Shown: positions 1 through 11,251 of the stretch, one piece after another | Position numbering within the stretch: the first letter of the stretch is position 1 | Layout: each line of letters starts with the position of its first letter | Origin: Hymenopellis radicata | Taxonomy: Eukaryota; Basidiomycota; Agaricomycetes; Agaricales; Physalacriaceae | Reading direction: 5' to 3' | Assembly: GCA_015501595.1 (NCBI GenBank) | Contig: JADNRX010000160.1 | Location: forward strand, 1-64,000 | DNA: 64,000 nucleotides | Translations under genes and position numbers: made by a program | Notes under the pieces: generated by a model | The model's input: the letters and a program-made list of their open reading frames with translations, nothing else | What the model was told of the DNA's origin: nothing | Databases searched by the model: none

Positions 1-393
1 AGAGTGTCATCCTCCTCTGCGTGATAACCCCCACTGCTCAGCCTGTGACAGACGCCACTGTACTCCCTCCGAACGTCAGCAGAAGATACGCCGCAACTCT
101 AGCAAATCCCCATGCCCCTTGCACTTCAACATTGCATGAGTCTCCATTTCCACCGCTGCTGTACAGAACCGACACACCCTCCATTCGCGTGGGATCTTCT
201 TCCGCCTCTGCCCATCTATGCGTCGTTTGTCGACATTCTTCGGAACACATTTCAGATTGAAAAACGAGCGGGGGGAGGAGGCACTTACAAGAATATGCGG
301 AATGGAAGTCCGCTAGCTGGATGGTAACTCCTTGCCAATGCTTTCCGGACGTTCATCGTCCCAAGCTGCTTCGGCGGCGGGATACCTACCCAT

Positions 394-974
394 TCAGTCA
401 CACTGCACAAGCCGACAGACCATGCCGACGATATGCCTAAACGACTTCTCCGCAACTCCATCATCCTTGCTATCGTTGAGATGTTTGCGAAGCGTCGCCC
501 ATTCGAGTATCAGTGTGCCCGCTTCAGCGATATTTGACTAGAGGCACGTCAGTACATCGAGGGAAACTGACCACTAGCCCGTACTGTCGGTCGTTTGCAA
601 AGTCGACATGCCTGTATGGGTGTCATTATCCTGTCGAATTAATGTATATATCGTCAGTCAAAACAGTAAAATGCTGGAACTAATGCTTACCCCAACCTTT
701 TATCCACAAGCGCCCTATCCTCCAGCCTCTCTCCACGAAGTTCGTACACTCTCAGCATGCCAGCCATGTATCTAATCGTCGTTTCAAACATCGCCGTTAC
801 AGTTTCGCGTTGCTGGGCCGCGTAGTCCGGTAAGGCGAGTCCTGGCATGTGAACGGCGCATGCCTGCAGCGGAGGCAGTAGAACAGGTGCTCGTCGCATC
901 CTTGACTGTTTAAGGAGCAACAGCGCCGTGCTAGCCTGCGTGATGTCCGGAACATGCTTATACTGGAAATCCAT
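394..974 (-). CDS. Hypothetical protein downstream of the kinase
   Basis: Proposed as three exons on the minus strand: 974..691, 630 to about 564, and about 540..394. The introns have a GTAAGC donor and a GTACGG donor, and their acceptors end in CAG and TAG. The first exon encodes an uninterrupted stretch of about 95 residues, mostly helical in character. The second would contribute a CxxC (CRLC) segment and the third a hydrophilic helix ending VQCD. I recognise no family. The start lies only 38 bp past the kinase stop, unusually tight for two separate fungal genes, so it could be an alternative 3' part of the kinase transcript. The stop at 394 is also uncertain, because a further intron could begin nearby. 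Confidence 0.35.
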
Positions 975-1012
975 ATATTATGGTATCAATCCAAAAGCGA
1001 CCAAGACCCAGC

Positions 1013-2894
1013 CTAAAATATAGTAGCAAGCGCACCGTCATCATACCCATACCCATCCGTCAACCCAGTCTTCACCCCAGGACCGTTCTTCCCAAACGTA
1101 AACCCGACCCACACACCGCGCCCGAAACCCTCGTCCTTCTCCTTGACCTGCTCGACGTTGCGCTGCTTCTCCAGCACCTCGGCGTACTTGGCCATATCCT
1201 CCTGCGACGTAAAGTCGTCGTAGTACCCAGTGTCGATTTCAGAGTCAAGCGCAGGCACAAAGGGTGCGCGGACGGCGCGCAGGTCGTCCCATTTTACGCC
1301 CTCGAAGAACGGATGCCCCGACACTTGGATAAGCGTCGAGTAGCGTACGCTGGCGTGAGATATTAATCTAAACCAAGTGTTAGTCCTTGTCTCATAATAT
1401 TCTTGAAATGACTAACCTCGTCACCGCATCCCAAGCGGTATCCGACAAATTGAAGACCAAATCCTCAGGCTTGTCATACTCTGGCCGGCGTAAGACCTTG
1501 GTCCAATTCTTGAGGTTCGTCCAGGTCTCCTCAGGGTTGCTACCGCTGAACGGTGGGAATCCCGCTAGGAACTCGAAAAGGATACAGCCGAGCGACCAAA
1601 AGTCGACAGAGAACGTGTATGGTTTGCCGCGCAGTACTTCTGGCGCCATATAATCGGGAGAGCCAACGATGGAATCGGCGTAGCGCGGGTCTTCGTTGCG
1701 TATGGAACGATAAATGGAGCGTCGCTCTAGAGTTGATCGATGGACGACTTCGTTATCCTTTACTTTGTCAAGCTAATCGTGAAATGTGAGCGACGGACTA
1801 GTAGAACATTTCAAGGCATACCTTGACTTTGAGAGATTCGATCCTCCGTGGATTTAAAGCTCCAGTCGCCAGTCCAAAGTCTGTGAGTTTGACATGTCCC
1901 GTTCCATCGACCAAGAAGTTCTAGAAAGAATATGAGAGCGGAACGCAACATGATGAAAAGTAGCAGACCTCTGGCTTCAGATCACGATGGATGTAACCCA
2001 GTTTGTGCAGCTCGTTACGCCGGCAAACATTTCGCCGATGTAGAATCGAGCGTGTTCTTCTTTAAGGACACCAGAATTGTTGAGAAGGGTGCGGAAGTCG
2101 CCTCCGGGCACGTATTCCATGGCAAGGTAGACATACTGCGGGTCCTGGAAAGCGTAAAGCAGCCGTACAAGCCAGGGTGTCTTGGTCGCGGTAAGGATAT
2201 CGCGTTCAACAAGGACATGGCGAATCTAGGGTACGATAAGGTGCGTGTATGAAAAGAAATAGAGCTCTCACCTCGTCCATCTTGAATAACGTGCGTTTCC
2301 TCATCTTCTTTAATGCGCAGACCTCCCCTGTCTCTTGTTTGCGTGCCAAAAAAACTTCGCCATATCCTCCCTGGCCGACTTGAGCGATGATGTGGAACTG
2401 GTCAACACGCAATTTTGTGCGCCGACGACGTAGAAGGACGCGTTCGCGACCACAGTAAGATTTGAATTCCTTTGTATATTCTGGCTGTTGGAGATCGCGA
2501 GCAGCGGTGTCCTGGTCGAACTTTGCGCGGCGTTCTTTGCGAGCGGCGAGATAACCCAGGGTTTGAAAGTAATAATCAAGGAAATCTGCGAGTTATTGGC
2601 GGGGTTTCTGGGGAAAAGCGGCGCAAATTACTCACAGAGCTGGGCGACTGTTGCTTTACGCTTCACCTCTGCGCTCTCGAGTAGCTCGCGCTCCCACAGC
2701 TGCATGGCACCCTGCTTGAGAGTCGAACCGCCCCTCGCCGTCTGCATGTTGATATCATTCGCGAGAGTCAGACCCTTGGCGGTGTTCATATGGATTTCGC
2801 CATAGCCGGTGGCGGGTAAACCTTTTGCAGTCTGCATATGGATATCATCGTAGAAATCCCGTTCAACAGGCAGCCCCGCTATGTTCTTCGACAT
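1013..2894 (-). CDS. Dbf2/Sid2-like NDR-family protein kinase (one-base frameshift)
   Basis: Six exons: 2894..2636, 2585..2272, 2225..1969, 1920..1822, 1772..1417, 1367..1013. The product would be about 546 aa. Visible kinase landmarks are the glycine loop GQGGYGEV, the VAIK-like CALKKM, HRDLKPEN, DFG, an activation segment [13 protein letters not shown] and the Dbf2-like [12 protein letters not shown] stretch. The spacer between DFG and APE is long, as in NDR/LATS kinases, and the C-terminal FVGF-like hydrophobic motif appears as WVGFTF. Dbf2/Sid2 kinases work with Mob1 in mitotic exit and septation. The spliced length is one base short of a multiple of three. The missing base falls at about 2016-2020, just before HRDLKPEN, where GGCGTAACGAGCTG should read G-V-N-E-L. 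This is either a real inactivating deletion or a sequence error. Confidence 0.85.
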
Positions 2895-3083
2895 CGAAGA
2901 GCGCGATAAAAGTACAAGAAATATAAACAGAGAGACGAATCGATGGTGGCGGGATGAAACGCGACGCGAAGCCCAACAGGGGCCACGTGCAGTCGTGGTG
3001 TGGCCCTGTTTGGCAGTCGCGTCGCAGTGCAAGCCGAAGCTTCAATCAAACAGCAAGTGGTGTTACATGTTGTGAAATTTTCA

Positions 3084-3755
3084 TTACAAACTTAAAGGGG
3101 CAGGAGGATACAAGAAAAACACAGGTAAATTGAGCATCCTCGGTTGAAAGCCCCTCGAATCGTACTCAGGCTCCAATAGGGCAGCCAAGAGGGCAGCCGT
3201 AACCTCGGAGCTTGTTTTGCTGATTGGCGCCTGCACCTCATCTTTCAGCCATTGCGCGCGAGCCTCAACACTCGCAAAGCCATCGTGATGTAACGATAAC
3301 CAATTCTCCTTCATAAACCTCAAAAGGGCGTTCATGATCCACGTCCGGCAGCTAAGACGGCCGTCTGGGTGAGTTCGAAGACGATAATTAGGAATGCCCT
3401 CGTATTTCTTGTACAGTCCTTCGAGCCAAGGCTCAAGAATCCCTGCTTCGGGAGGATCCCATTCAACCCCATCGCCAATCTTGGCGAAGACGACATAATG
3501 GCTAGACTCTGTGGCGCTTAAAACCTGGCGGATCGGACGATGCTGGTAGCACTCGGTGGTCGCACCACTCTGGTCTACACCGGCGGCATGCCAATGATGC
3601 TGAACGACGCGGCCCCCTTTATCAGTGATGAAGAAGGACCAGTGCCAGACATCGTTCCGGATGGAGCGGCCGTCCTGTGCCCAGATGGTTTGTGTCGCCA
3701 CATAGAGAGATCCGGGCTGTAGAGATACAGGTTGCACTGGGAAGGTTGACTCCAT
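3084..3755 (-). CDS. Uncharacterised fungal protein
   Basis: Single-exon frame of 223 aa starting at MESTF. The frame stays open 46 codons further upstream, but that extension looks like leader sequence, so the internal ATG is preferred. The centre contains a tryptophan-rich stretch (DVWHWSFFI) followed by HHWHAAG, and a C-terminal segment with SCRTWIMNALLRF. The layout resembles small fungal proteins with a conserved W-x-W-x-F strand (possibly the DUF7770 type), but I cannot confirm the family. No signal peptide or membrane segment is evident. It lies about 190 bp upstream of the kinase on the same strand. Confidence 0.5.
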   Translation of the reverse strand: MESTFPVQPVSLQPGSLYVATQTIWAQDGRSIRNDVWHWSFFITDKGGRVVQHHWHAAGVDQSGATTECYQHRPIRQVLSATESSHYVVFAKIGDGVEWDPPEAGILEPWLEGLYKKYEGIPNYRLRTHPDGRLSCRTWIMNALLRFMKENWLSLHHDGFASVEARAQWLKDEVQAPISKTSSEVTAALLAALLEPEYDSRGFQPRMLNLPVFFLYPPAPLSL

Positions 3756-4879
3756 AACGGCGAGGTAAATGTGAAGTTGAAGAGCGGAGGCGACAAGGAA
3801 GTCAGCGAGTGCTGAATATGGAAGGGCTAAATTGCTTATTGTTAGGTCAATCATTGCATCCCTTTTATACCTCAGAGGGACACGCATGTACAAATGCGGA
3901 AAACCAGTGTGTGTGCAAATGGACCCACTCAGTCACTGAGATTGATATCACTAACCTGCAATGAAGGTTCTTTCCATATTCAGCAATCTCTCCATAACAC
4001 CATCATCATCATCGAGACCTGATAGCATTTCCCATGTCGACGCTGATGAGGCGGACCCACCTCTGGATTTACCGTCTCCTTTCTGTGGAATCCGAATGGG
4101 CGCCCCATCGCGTGCGGATATTCCGCTTCGGACTGCGCTTCGTCTTGAAGCTCAGCGATCGCACGAAGAGCACCGAGGCTGATGCTCTTCGTTACTTAAA
4201 CTCCCATCAGTCGGCTGTCCTTCGGAAGTCCCCTGAGACCACCTGCTGTGCTGGAGAAAGCAGGCTTTACGACGTCGTCGACAGGCCGTTCATCAAGGAC
4301 ACGCACGGCGGCTACACATCACTAGGTGCGTACTCACTGATATGGTCGGGAGAGCCACTACGGATGATGTTTCCCGGCGTGTCGGGCATCGAGAGGGTGC
4401 GAGATAGACTTTTGAGACGCGGCAGTGGCTGCTAGGATCGCCCAAATGGAGTCGAATATTCTTGAATTAAACGGAGAGAATATTGTGGAAAACAACGTTC
4501 ATTTGGGATGCGTGAAGGAGAATGAGGAGAGGTTCTGCAGCATCATTTGTGGAGGACGAGGACTCGTTGAACGTTTCGGAAGAGGTGCCGTGCCGCCCAT
4601 GCAGTCAGTCGTTTTCGAAGACGTAGAACCTGAATTTCTTTTTGGCGCCGTTAAAGTTGATCCATATAGAGTGGGGAGCCATGTGCGTTGAATGGTGGTA
4701 GGCCGTCTAGATTAAACGTAGAACCGTGAACTTTGAGATAGATATAAGGTCAGAAGTGAGGCCAAAGTAAGGGAGAGTACATACGGTTGTGGTCTCGAGC
4801 GATGAGCGCTGTGACGAGTCAGCACAGCCACCTACGGCGTTGACTCCGAAAGGAAGGAGCTCTCATCTTTCCCATCACC
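3756..4879. other. Intergenic, no recognised gene
   Basis: Open frames on the plus strand (4034-4435 and 4425-4691) have no recognisable domain and biased composition. One could encode part of an unknown protein, but no splice-consistent model emerges. Confidence 0.4.
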
Positions 4880-5165
4880 ACGTCTCCTTGGAAGAAGACG
4901 CGCCGACAGGAGCACGCGCGAAGACCTATCCTAGAGGAGCACCCACGAAGACGCAGCACAGAGGAGACCACGCGAACCCCGGAGGAGCATGTCCCGAAGA
5001 CGCACCCCAGAACGGACCACGCGAAGACGCACTCCTCTGCCCACGAAGACGCACCCAAGAGGAACATCATCCGAAAACACACTCCAGAGGAGCATCCGCC
5101 GAAGACGCGGCCCATTGGACCACCTCCCGAAGACACTCCCGAGGAACCCCGACCATTCAGAAAGA
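4880..5165 (+). repeat. Degenerate minisatellite (GAAGACGC core)
   Basis: Roughly ten imperfect units of about 27-30 bp, each built from a GAAGACGCACCC-like core followed by AGAGGAGCA. All six frames across it are low-complexity (arginine, threonine and proline rich), so the long open frames here are not genes. Confidence 0.8.
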
Positions 5166-5245
5166 CGTGCAGTACCCTCTTCCCATATCCCACAGACGCA
5201 CCCCATCCATGAGCAGCACCCGCCACTGGTTACGGCGGGGGGCGC

Positions 5246-5350
5246 CGCGAGCTACTCGAGAGCGCAGAGCTGAAGCGTAAAGCAACAGTCGCTCAACTCT
5301 GTGAGTAATTCGTGCCGCTTTCCCCTATAACCCCGCCAATAGCTCGCATA
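5246..5350 (+). pseudogene. Ectopic fragment of the Dbf2-like kinase (exon 1 end plus intron 1)
   Basis: The plus strand encodes [17 protein letters not shown] followed by the same donor TGTGAGTAATT and most of intron 1 of the kinase at 2636-2700. Similarity continues into the intron as far as CCGCCAATAGCTCGCA and then stops. The copy therefore contains unspliced sequence and came from DNA, not mRNA. It is inverted relative to the parent and abuts the minisatellite. Confidence 0.85.
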
Positions 5351-5657
5351 TAATAGGTTTGTGGGGCGTGACAGAACGGGCGTTTCGAACAACGCGTACG
5401 CCCTCCGGCGTTTGACAGCTGCAGGACTTGAGCGCGCGCGAGGATGCGATCCAAACATTTCTCGTCCACGGAAAGGATGGGTCCGGGATAGGCTTTGACA
5501 CTCTCAAGTCTTACGAGCGAACGAGGATGTCATCGAACGTATTCTGCACGAATTATGATGAATGATTTATGATATGGCTACTCAATATGACACTAGTAAT
5601 TATAATCTATGTAGAGTCGTCGTCTCCAGTCTTGTCAATGTCCTGGCGCAACCTTGT
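5351..5657. other. No gene seen
   Basis: Short sequence between the kinase fragment and the 3' end of HNH-like gene A. An alternative final exon of gene A could extend to a TAG at 5607-5609. Confidence 0.3.
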
Positions 5658-6968
5658 CTACTCACCATCACCTTCCTCCCATACAAGTGGGTTCCCCACC
5701 GCGGAGACTTGTGGGTGGGCCCTCCGATACTCGTATTCAAGTCGTTTGATCCTGGAGAACCCAGGGTATCGCCCGGCCTGCACATCGTCGACGGTCAAGG
5801 GGCGGGCTGAGGGGGAGGCTTGTGAGTCAGGTCAAGCAATAGAGACTGTACTCACTCTTGAGCTCCTCATCCAGTGTCTCGAACACGGCGAACCGAGCTT
5901 CAACGCGGTCATAGGTTAGGAGACTGCTGTCGCTGTCGCCGTCGTCGGCGCCTCCGACGTCTTCGTCATTGCCACCCCCACTGCCGCCTCCAACGTCTTC
6001 ATCGTTGCTGGCCGCGGCAGCCGCCAGCCCGGGGGCACAAAAATTGAAGATATTCCAAGCAAAACGAATGAAGAGATACCCGCGCCGGATTCGGCTCGGC
6101 AAGTTGACCACTCTAAGATGGTACTCGTACGCAAGGTCTTCGGCCGCGTCCTGGACGAAGACAGCTACCACATCATTTGCATAGGGCACAAAAAGGAAGA
6201 GCCCTTGGCCGAACACTTGTTTATTCAGGTCCGCACGAAGCGCCACCTCGTTGCGCACCGAATCAAGGTCCGTGTCGGCCTCCCCCCCATATCCTTCGAG
6301 AACGTTGAAGTGGGACTCAAACTAGGATTCGCGACGGATTAGATTGATTGTTGAACGATGACAACACGTACCCATGCACCTTCAGATTTCGGGACGATAT
6401 CACTCGCCTGAAGAGCCGTGCGGGCACCCGTCATGATACATATCTTGTCGTCCGCCTTTACCGCGGCACTGACATCGGAGATGTCTGGGAGGGGTGGAGC
6501 GATGGCGGCCTCGCCTCCCTGCCAACGGGCGGGAATTGAGACGGGCGGCGTCCAGGCGGAAAACGACTCGCAGAGAAGGTAATCGCGATCCAGTGCCCTT
6601 AGAGAACGTCAGAGAGAGACAATCTAGAAGACGCTGACGGCATACCCTCCTGGCTGAACGACGACGAAATGGTACATTCCCGGCACCAACAGTGCGTCTG
6701 GGTCGGAATCGTCGCCGGCGACCCGATTCTGCTGCAAGTGCAGCTCGCCCTGCTTGTTGCCGGCTAGAACGAAGCAGGCGTCGAGGACGACGCCCACAGG
6801 GACGCCGACCACACCGCTACCCGGCGCGGAAGGGAAGGCATGAAACTCCAGGATGGGCAAGCCAGAGGATGCTTTAGGGTGGAAGATGGAGACTTGACTA
6901 TTGGTGTCGAGCAGCGGCAGGGGATCCTTAAGCGGATGCGCGGTGACGGCGGGGAGGAGCGACGACAT
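5658..6968 (-). CDS. HNH_2-like basidiomycete protein, copy A
   Basis: Four exons: 6968..6646, 6597..6372, 6321..5856, 5806..5658, giving 387 aa. The first two exons (323 and 226 nt) match the lengths in copy B at 13.6-15.0 kb exactly, and all three intron phases agree (2, 0, 1), which strongly supports both models. The domain begins at KADDKICIMTG and continues SDIVPKSEGAW, then NEVALRADLN and YHLRVVNLPSRI. In HNH_2 proteins the motif is usually C..TG, then AHxVP, then N...LRxDLH. Here the first His is Asp (SDIVP) and the last His is Asn (ADLN), so nuclease activity is doubtful. An acidic Gly/Asp-rich linker follows. The molecular role is unknown. Confidence 0.8.
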
Positions 6969-7867
6969 TGTTTCAAATTGAAAACGTGGTTACTGGCAAA
7001 CTGCAGTGGCGGGGTAGGATGAAGAATATGTAGGCCCCGCCGCGAGGGCGAGTCGGTCAACGGGATTGGTGCCGACGATAACGACGATGGAGGGCAAAAA
7101 GATGAGACGGCGCGTGTTTGGGTTGGGCTGACGCATCCTAAACATCAGTGCTCATCTGACCACCGTGCTGAACTGCACAAGGGTATTAAGCGCCTGCACG
7201 CCACGTAGTAAGACGTTGCGGTCGAACAAGAAAAAAGTTGTTTTCGATATCTGCTGACGACATTCATAGATCCTGGGATCCTGAGGAAGTCAATGCCAGC
7301 TCCCATGACTGAGTATGAGTATGAGTATGAGGAAGGTAACTGATGAACAGGTTGGGCTGTCGGCAAGCGCGGCGAGTGCGGGAGGATTTATTCTCGGCAA
7401 GATCCTATAAGAACTATCGAGATGTAAAGGCTGAAAGATTGAGTTGTTATTTGTCATCCTCCGACAATAGTCGCCGACCGATGGCGGCTTCACCACCATC
7501 GCACGATGCGTAAGGTTGAGTGCTGCCGATGTCACCTGAGTGCGCAAATAAGATGGCTCGAGGAGTCTAAGTTGAGAAGTTGCTGCATGTGGAAAAGGAC
7601 CTTCACGGGTACACGCTATTAATCTGAGTGCGTCCCTTTGCACACACCTACCTGAGTTCCCGAATTAATACTCGAGTACACGCTGTATCACAGTTAGTTC
7701 AATGGTGGTGGTGGTGGAAGGATACCGCTCGTATGGTCGCCAGTTTCGGGTGTACCACGTGGTCGCTATGCCCCATGTTGTTGCTATCGGTACTATCCCA
7801 AATCGATTTCCCGACAAGACTACTACTAGGTAGCACGTCTAGTGTATTCAATCAAAAGCTGTAGTAC
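6969..7867. other. Intergenic; short TATGAG microsatellite
   Basis: No gene model is supported. Positions 7311-7333 hold about four copies of the 6-bp unit TATGAG. The region probably contains the promoter of HNH-like gene A. Confidence 0.4.
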
Positions 7868-8081
7868 AAAACAAGCAATATCACAAAACAGTATGAGAGC
7901 ACAACAACAACAGATAGCAAGCACAACATAGTAAACAAAGCTGGAGAAACTCGACAGCGACCGTGAGGAGGAATGATGATGGATGGGTAGTAGTACAGAA
8001 ACGAGTCCTTGGGAATGGATATACTAGCTCTGTCCGGAGTAAATATACGTATACTTAAACAATAAGTAATGGTATGGGGAA

Positions 8082-9177
8082 TCACAGGGACAGAGGATAA
8101 TCGAACGCAGACGCGAAATCCACGTTCGCATAATACGCGTCAATCTAACAAGTGTGATCAATGATTAGAAAGAAACCAAGAGCAAAAGAAGTATCACTCA
8201 CTCCTGTCTCGCCGTAGCACTCCCGGGCATTCAGCTCCAGAAGCAAGTCATAGACAGACGACGGGGAAGTAGGCTGCTTGTCCATGTGGGAGGATCCCGC
8301 GAAGTATGGCGCGCCGGTTAAAGGAGTGGAGGAATTGTATACGAATGGTGAGTATGAGTATGAGTTTAAGTGTGCGCCAGTTAATTCCTGAGAGAGGGTA
8401 TTGGGCGACCAAGAGGAGAAGGACGGGGAGGAATATTGCTCCGCCGGCGGCTGGTATTGAATGGCCTCAAAGGACGTCGGATAGGGATGGCCATTGAATG
8501 CCTGCACTTCGTCGGTCGGAGTCCCAGGCCCAGGAGAGTTGTCCGAGTCCGAGTTCAAGTACACTGGTGGCTCGCCAGTAAAACGCAGCGCACCCTTCGC
8601 ATCAACAACAAAAAGGTCATCAGTCTCCAGAGTCCACTCGCGCGGCACCTGGATCCCATTGGCCTTCACATACTTCTCCCACTTCTTCCGCGACATCCTC
8701 CCCTTCGCGCCCGCGGCGTACTTGTAGCCAGGGAACCGGACCTTGATGATCGCCAGCTCCGCCTTGCCATCTCCTTGTACGTCTGTCGCACTTCCGGTGT
8801 AAGTGCCTTCCATTCTCTGGCGTATCCTGAGATCACGGTCCTCTGGGCTACGCGACCGCCATGGTTAGGCTGTCGAGAGCGGACCTCGATATACTTGAAG
8901 AATCCGTTGTTGGGGCGGTGCGGCACGTAGCCGGCGGGGAGAAATTCGACTCTGGAGGGGTCGTCTGTGGCTACGAGGTCCTCAAGATGTACGACGCGCA
9001 GAGTGGCTGAGGGCGCGTCGGAGTCATCGCTCTGGCTAGGAGCAGGCGGGGGTGCGATTTGAGCCTTTGTCGCTTTCTTGGCAGCAGCGCGTTTACGACG
9101 CGTCGAGGCAACGTCGAGGAAGGAGAAGCGGTTGAGGCATTCGCCTTGCTTCTGGATTCGCGGCGTGCCCGAGCCAT
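8082..9177 (-). pseudogene. HMG-box-like protein, copy 1, frameshifted
   Basis: Encodes a basic N-terminus (MARARRESRSKAN) and an HMG-box-like core: RPNNGFFKYIE, then a helix with AREWKALTPEVRQTYKEMA, then RFPGYKYAAGAKGRMSRKKW. The C-terminal region is Ser/Tyr/Pro rich and ends YDLLLELNARECYGETG, followed by an intron (GTGAGT donor) and a final exon ending DYPLSL. Compared with copy 2 it has a 29-bp insertion in the N-terminal codons near 9140 and a one-base deletion near 8775 (GATGGC-AAGG). The product therefore passes through three frames. HMG-box proteins of this type are usually DNA-binding and include mating-type regulators, but nothing here shows a mating function. Confidence 0.75.
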
Positions 9178-9296
9178 GATGGTGAGATTCGAAGAAAGGG
9201 CAATAATTCGACAACCCAGATGATGGACGAGGGAGAGAGTGTGGTCTACTCAGCGCTGCCATACCATATAATAGTGTGGACAATGGGACCCTGACT

Positions 9297-9760
9297 GGCA
9301 GTGACCTATTACCGCATTGGGCGGACAATAGGCGGGTGAAATTGCCTCTTCAGTAAAATGGTAATCAGTTTGGGACATCCCTGAGCTATGGACGGCGCGT
9401 GTGATATTATGGGGGGCAATGTTGGGCAATGTATCGCCGGGACAAGTGTGGCGCCAGTATTCAAAGTGAGTAGTTGGAGGCCGATGGTTGTGAAGGACAC
9501 CGCAAGTATCGATTTGGAGGAATCTGACCCGTGGACATGAATCCCCTCCGCGGCGCCTGGAAATGGCGGCAGACAATGCGAATTTCGGACGCTGGCAACG
9601 GCTACAAAGGCGTTTATGCATCTGTAGCAACCACGTCCATATGATGGCGGGCACCGCCTGTTTGCCCGCGCAGTTCGCATGGTCGGTGCTGCTTGCCGTA
9701 ATCTGCTTAGTAGAGTCACTGCAGGAATGAATCGGCAAAGCAAGTCACTCACAGGCATAC
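9297..9760 (-). repeat. Promoter-proximal repeat R, copy 1
   Basis: One of four copies of a 200-560 bp sequence, recognisable by the blocks CCATTTTACTGAAGAGG, GGCGCCACACTTGTCCC and TCCGCCCAAT. It lies immediately upstream of HMG-like copy 1, in the same orientation relative to the gene as the copies at 17.6-18.1 kb and 23.9-24.15 kb. It may be a solo LTR or another small element; no ends or target duplication could be fixed. Confidence 0.7.
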
Positions 9761-10514
9761 TTATTCCTTACATCAACACGTCGATCTACTTTGAAGAGAT
9801 TTCATGACCGGAGAAGTAGTAAGTATTGGCACGACACCTTCCTGAAGAGCGTTCGCCTAATATCGCGTGTATCAGTAAGCACGAGTGAATGAATGAAAAG
9901 AATTCACGAACACGGATTGAAAAGCAAGACGCCGTAGCGCCTTCAATATCATTAATCTGGCATACACCATTTGTTGGAGACTCCAGCACGCAAATTCGCG
10001 GATTAAGCCTTAGGAGAGTGAGATGGCAGGTCCACTTTGGCCGTTGTGTTCAAGTTGTAATTAACATGCGCGTCGTCCCGCGGAAGCGGTTGGTAGGAGT
10101 GATGTGCTGGTGGAGCTCAACCTGAGCCATATCGGTACGGGTTAGCTGCTGATGAGCCAGTCGTTATAGGGTAAAAATTGTATTCGGGTGCGGACCAAGG
10201 GCGTACTTCAGCATTGAAGATAGTTGAGTAACCATCGAGGACACTGAATGAGAGCAGAGATAATTAGACCCGGACATGTGCCCTGATAAAATTAACTATG
10301 AGCTGTCGTTTCTTCCGTGTAGATAGACAAAGACTACTACACTTAGGTTGACTGAAATTGAAGAGGGCGGAAGGACGCCGAATGTTACATTGGAGATCTT
10401 ATCGGTATCCATCGATATTGACAAGACGTCGTGTTCGCATGAAAAAAGACATGACATAGCGCGGACATAACCATACAACGGGAAGGGGAGGTGTAACATT
10501 GAAGGGCGATACAT

Positions 10515-11251
10515 TTACTGCTGTACGGGGGCATCGTGCTCGACGGCGAGGAATCCCTGACGCTTCTCGGCAACACGAGCAGCACGACGTTCGCGGGCGG
10601 CCTAGGAAAATCAGAACCAAATGTATACTGCACAGAGGAGTACAAACCTTGTTCTTGACACGGCGGGCCTCCATCTGGTCGGAAAGGACCTTGGTACGGG
10701 TCTTCTCGGCCTTGGCCTTGTGGATGTACTCCATGAGGACACGCTTGTTCTTGAAGACGTTACCCTTGGATTTTTGGTAGAGCGAGTGGTACCTGGGCGA
10801 TGTCAGAATATCTCAAGCAAAGAGGAACGAAAACCTTACAGATGCTTGTCGATTTTGCCAGCCTCCCTGTACTTCCTGAGCAGCCGCCGGAGGACCCGCT
10901 GTCTCCGCATCCAGAGCACCTTGGTCGGCATACGCGCCTCGGCAGTACCCTTCCTCTTTCCCGGCCCAGTGTGGCGTCCCTTTCTCTTTGCCGCCAACAA
11001 ATCCCGTGTGCGTGCCCGCGAGTGCACGGTGGTAGGCTTGACGATGATGTGGCCCTCCTTGATCAGTTTCTTAACATGCGTGCGCGAGTTGGCGTTGGCA
11101 ATGTCGGACTGCTCGGCGGGGTCGAGCCAGATTTTGCGCTTGCCGACGCCAGCCACAGAGGCGGCTATGCGTTTTTGGGAGCGGAGGTTGACTGAGAGAT
11201 GGGGAGATTAGCGTTATGTCTGAGGTGCAGCAACCAGTACGACGCACCCAT
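10515..11251 (-). CDS. RPL19: Ribosomal protein eL19 (60S)
   Basis: Four exons: 11251..11248, 11191..10840, 10792..10648, 10601..10515, giving 195 aa. The first exon is only ATGG, which splices to TC to give the family's N-terminus [25 protein letters not shown] sequence. Further family signatures are [39 protein letters not shown] and [21 protein letters not shown]. The C-terminal basic helix ends in a short acidic tail (VEHDAPVQQ). The length fits fungal eL19 (about 190-196 aa). A further GTACGC...GCAG interval just upstream (about 11265-11313) looks like a 5' UTR intron. The frame is intact, so this is the best-supported functional gene in the window. It lies between the arms of the inverted duplication. 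Confidence 0.97.

Larger units (their letters stand above)
7868..10345 (-). repeat. Left arm of a large inverted duplication
   Basis: This arm matches, in reverse orientation, the right arm at 16330-20835. Matching blocks include the 3' flank of the HMG-like gene near 7870-8080, the gene itself, the upstream repeat, the block near 9960-10025 and the block near 10240-10345. The right arm is longer because it gained a TA-MITE and a hAT-like element, plus extra sequence at 16450-17320. Confidence 0.8.

Noticed and set aside
4789..5280. A 163-codon plus-strand frame
   Set aside because: Made of minisatellite units (Arg/Thr/Pro/Glu repeats) and the stray kinase fragment.
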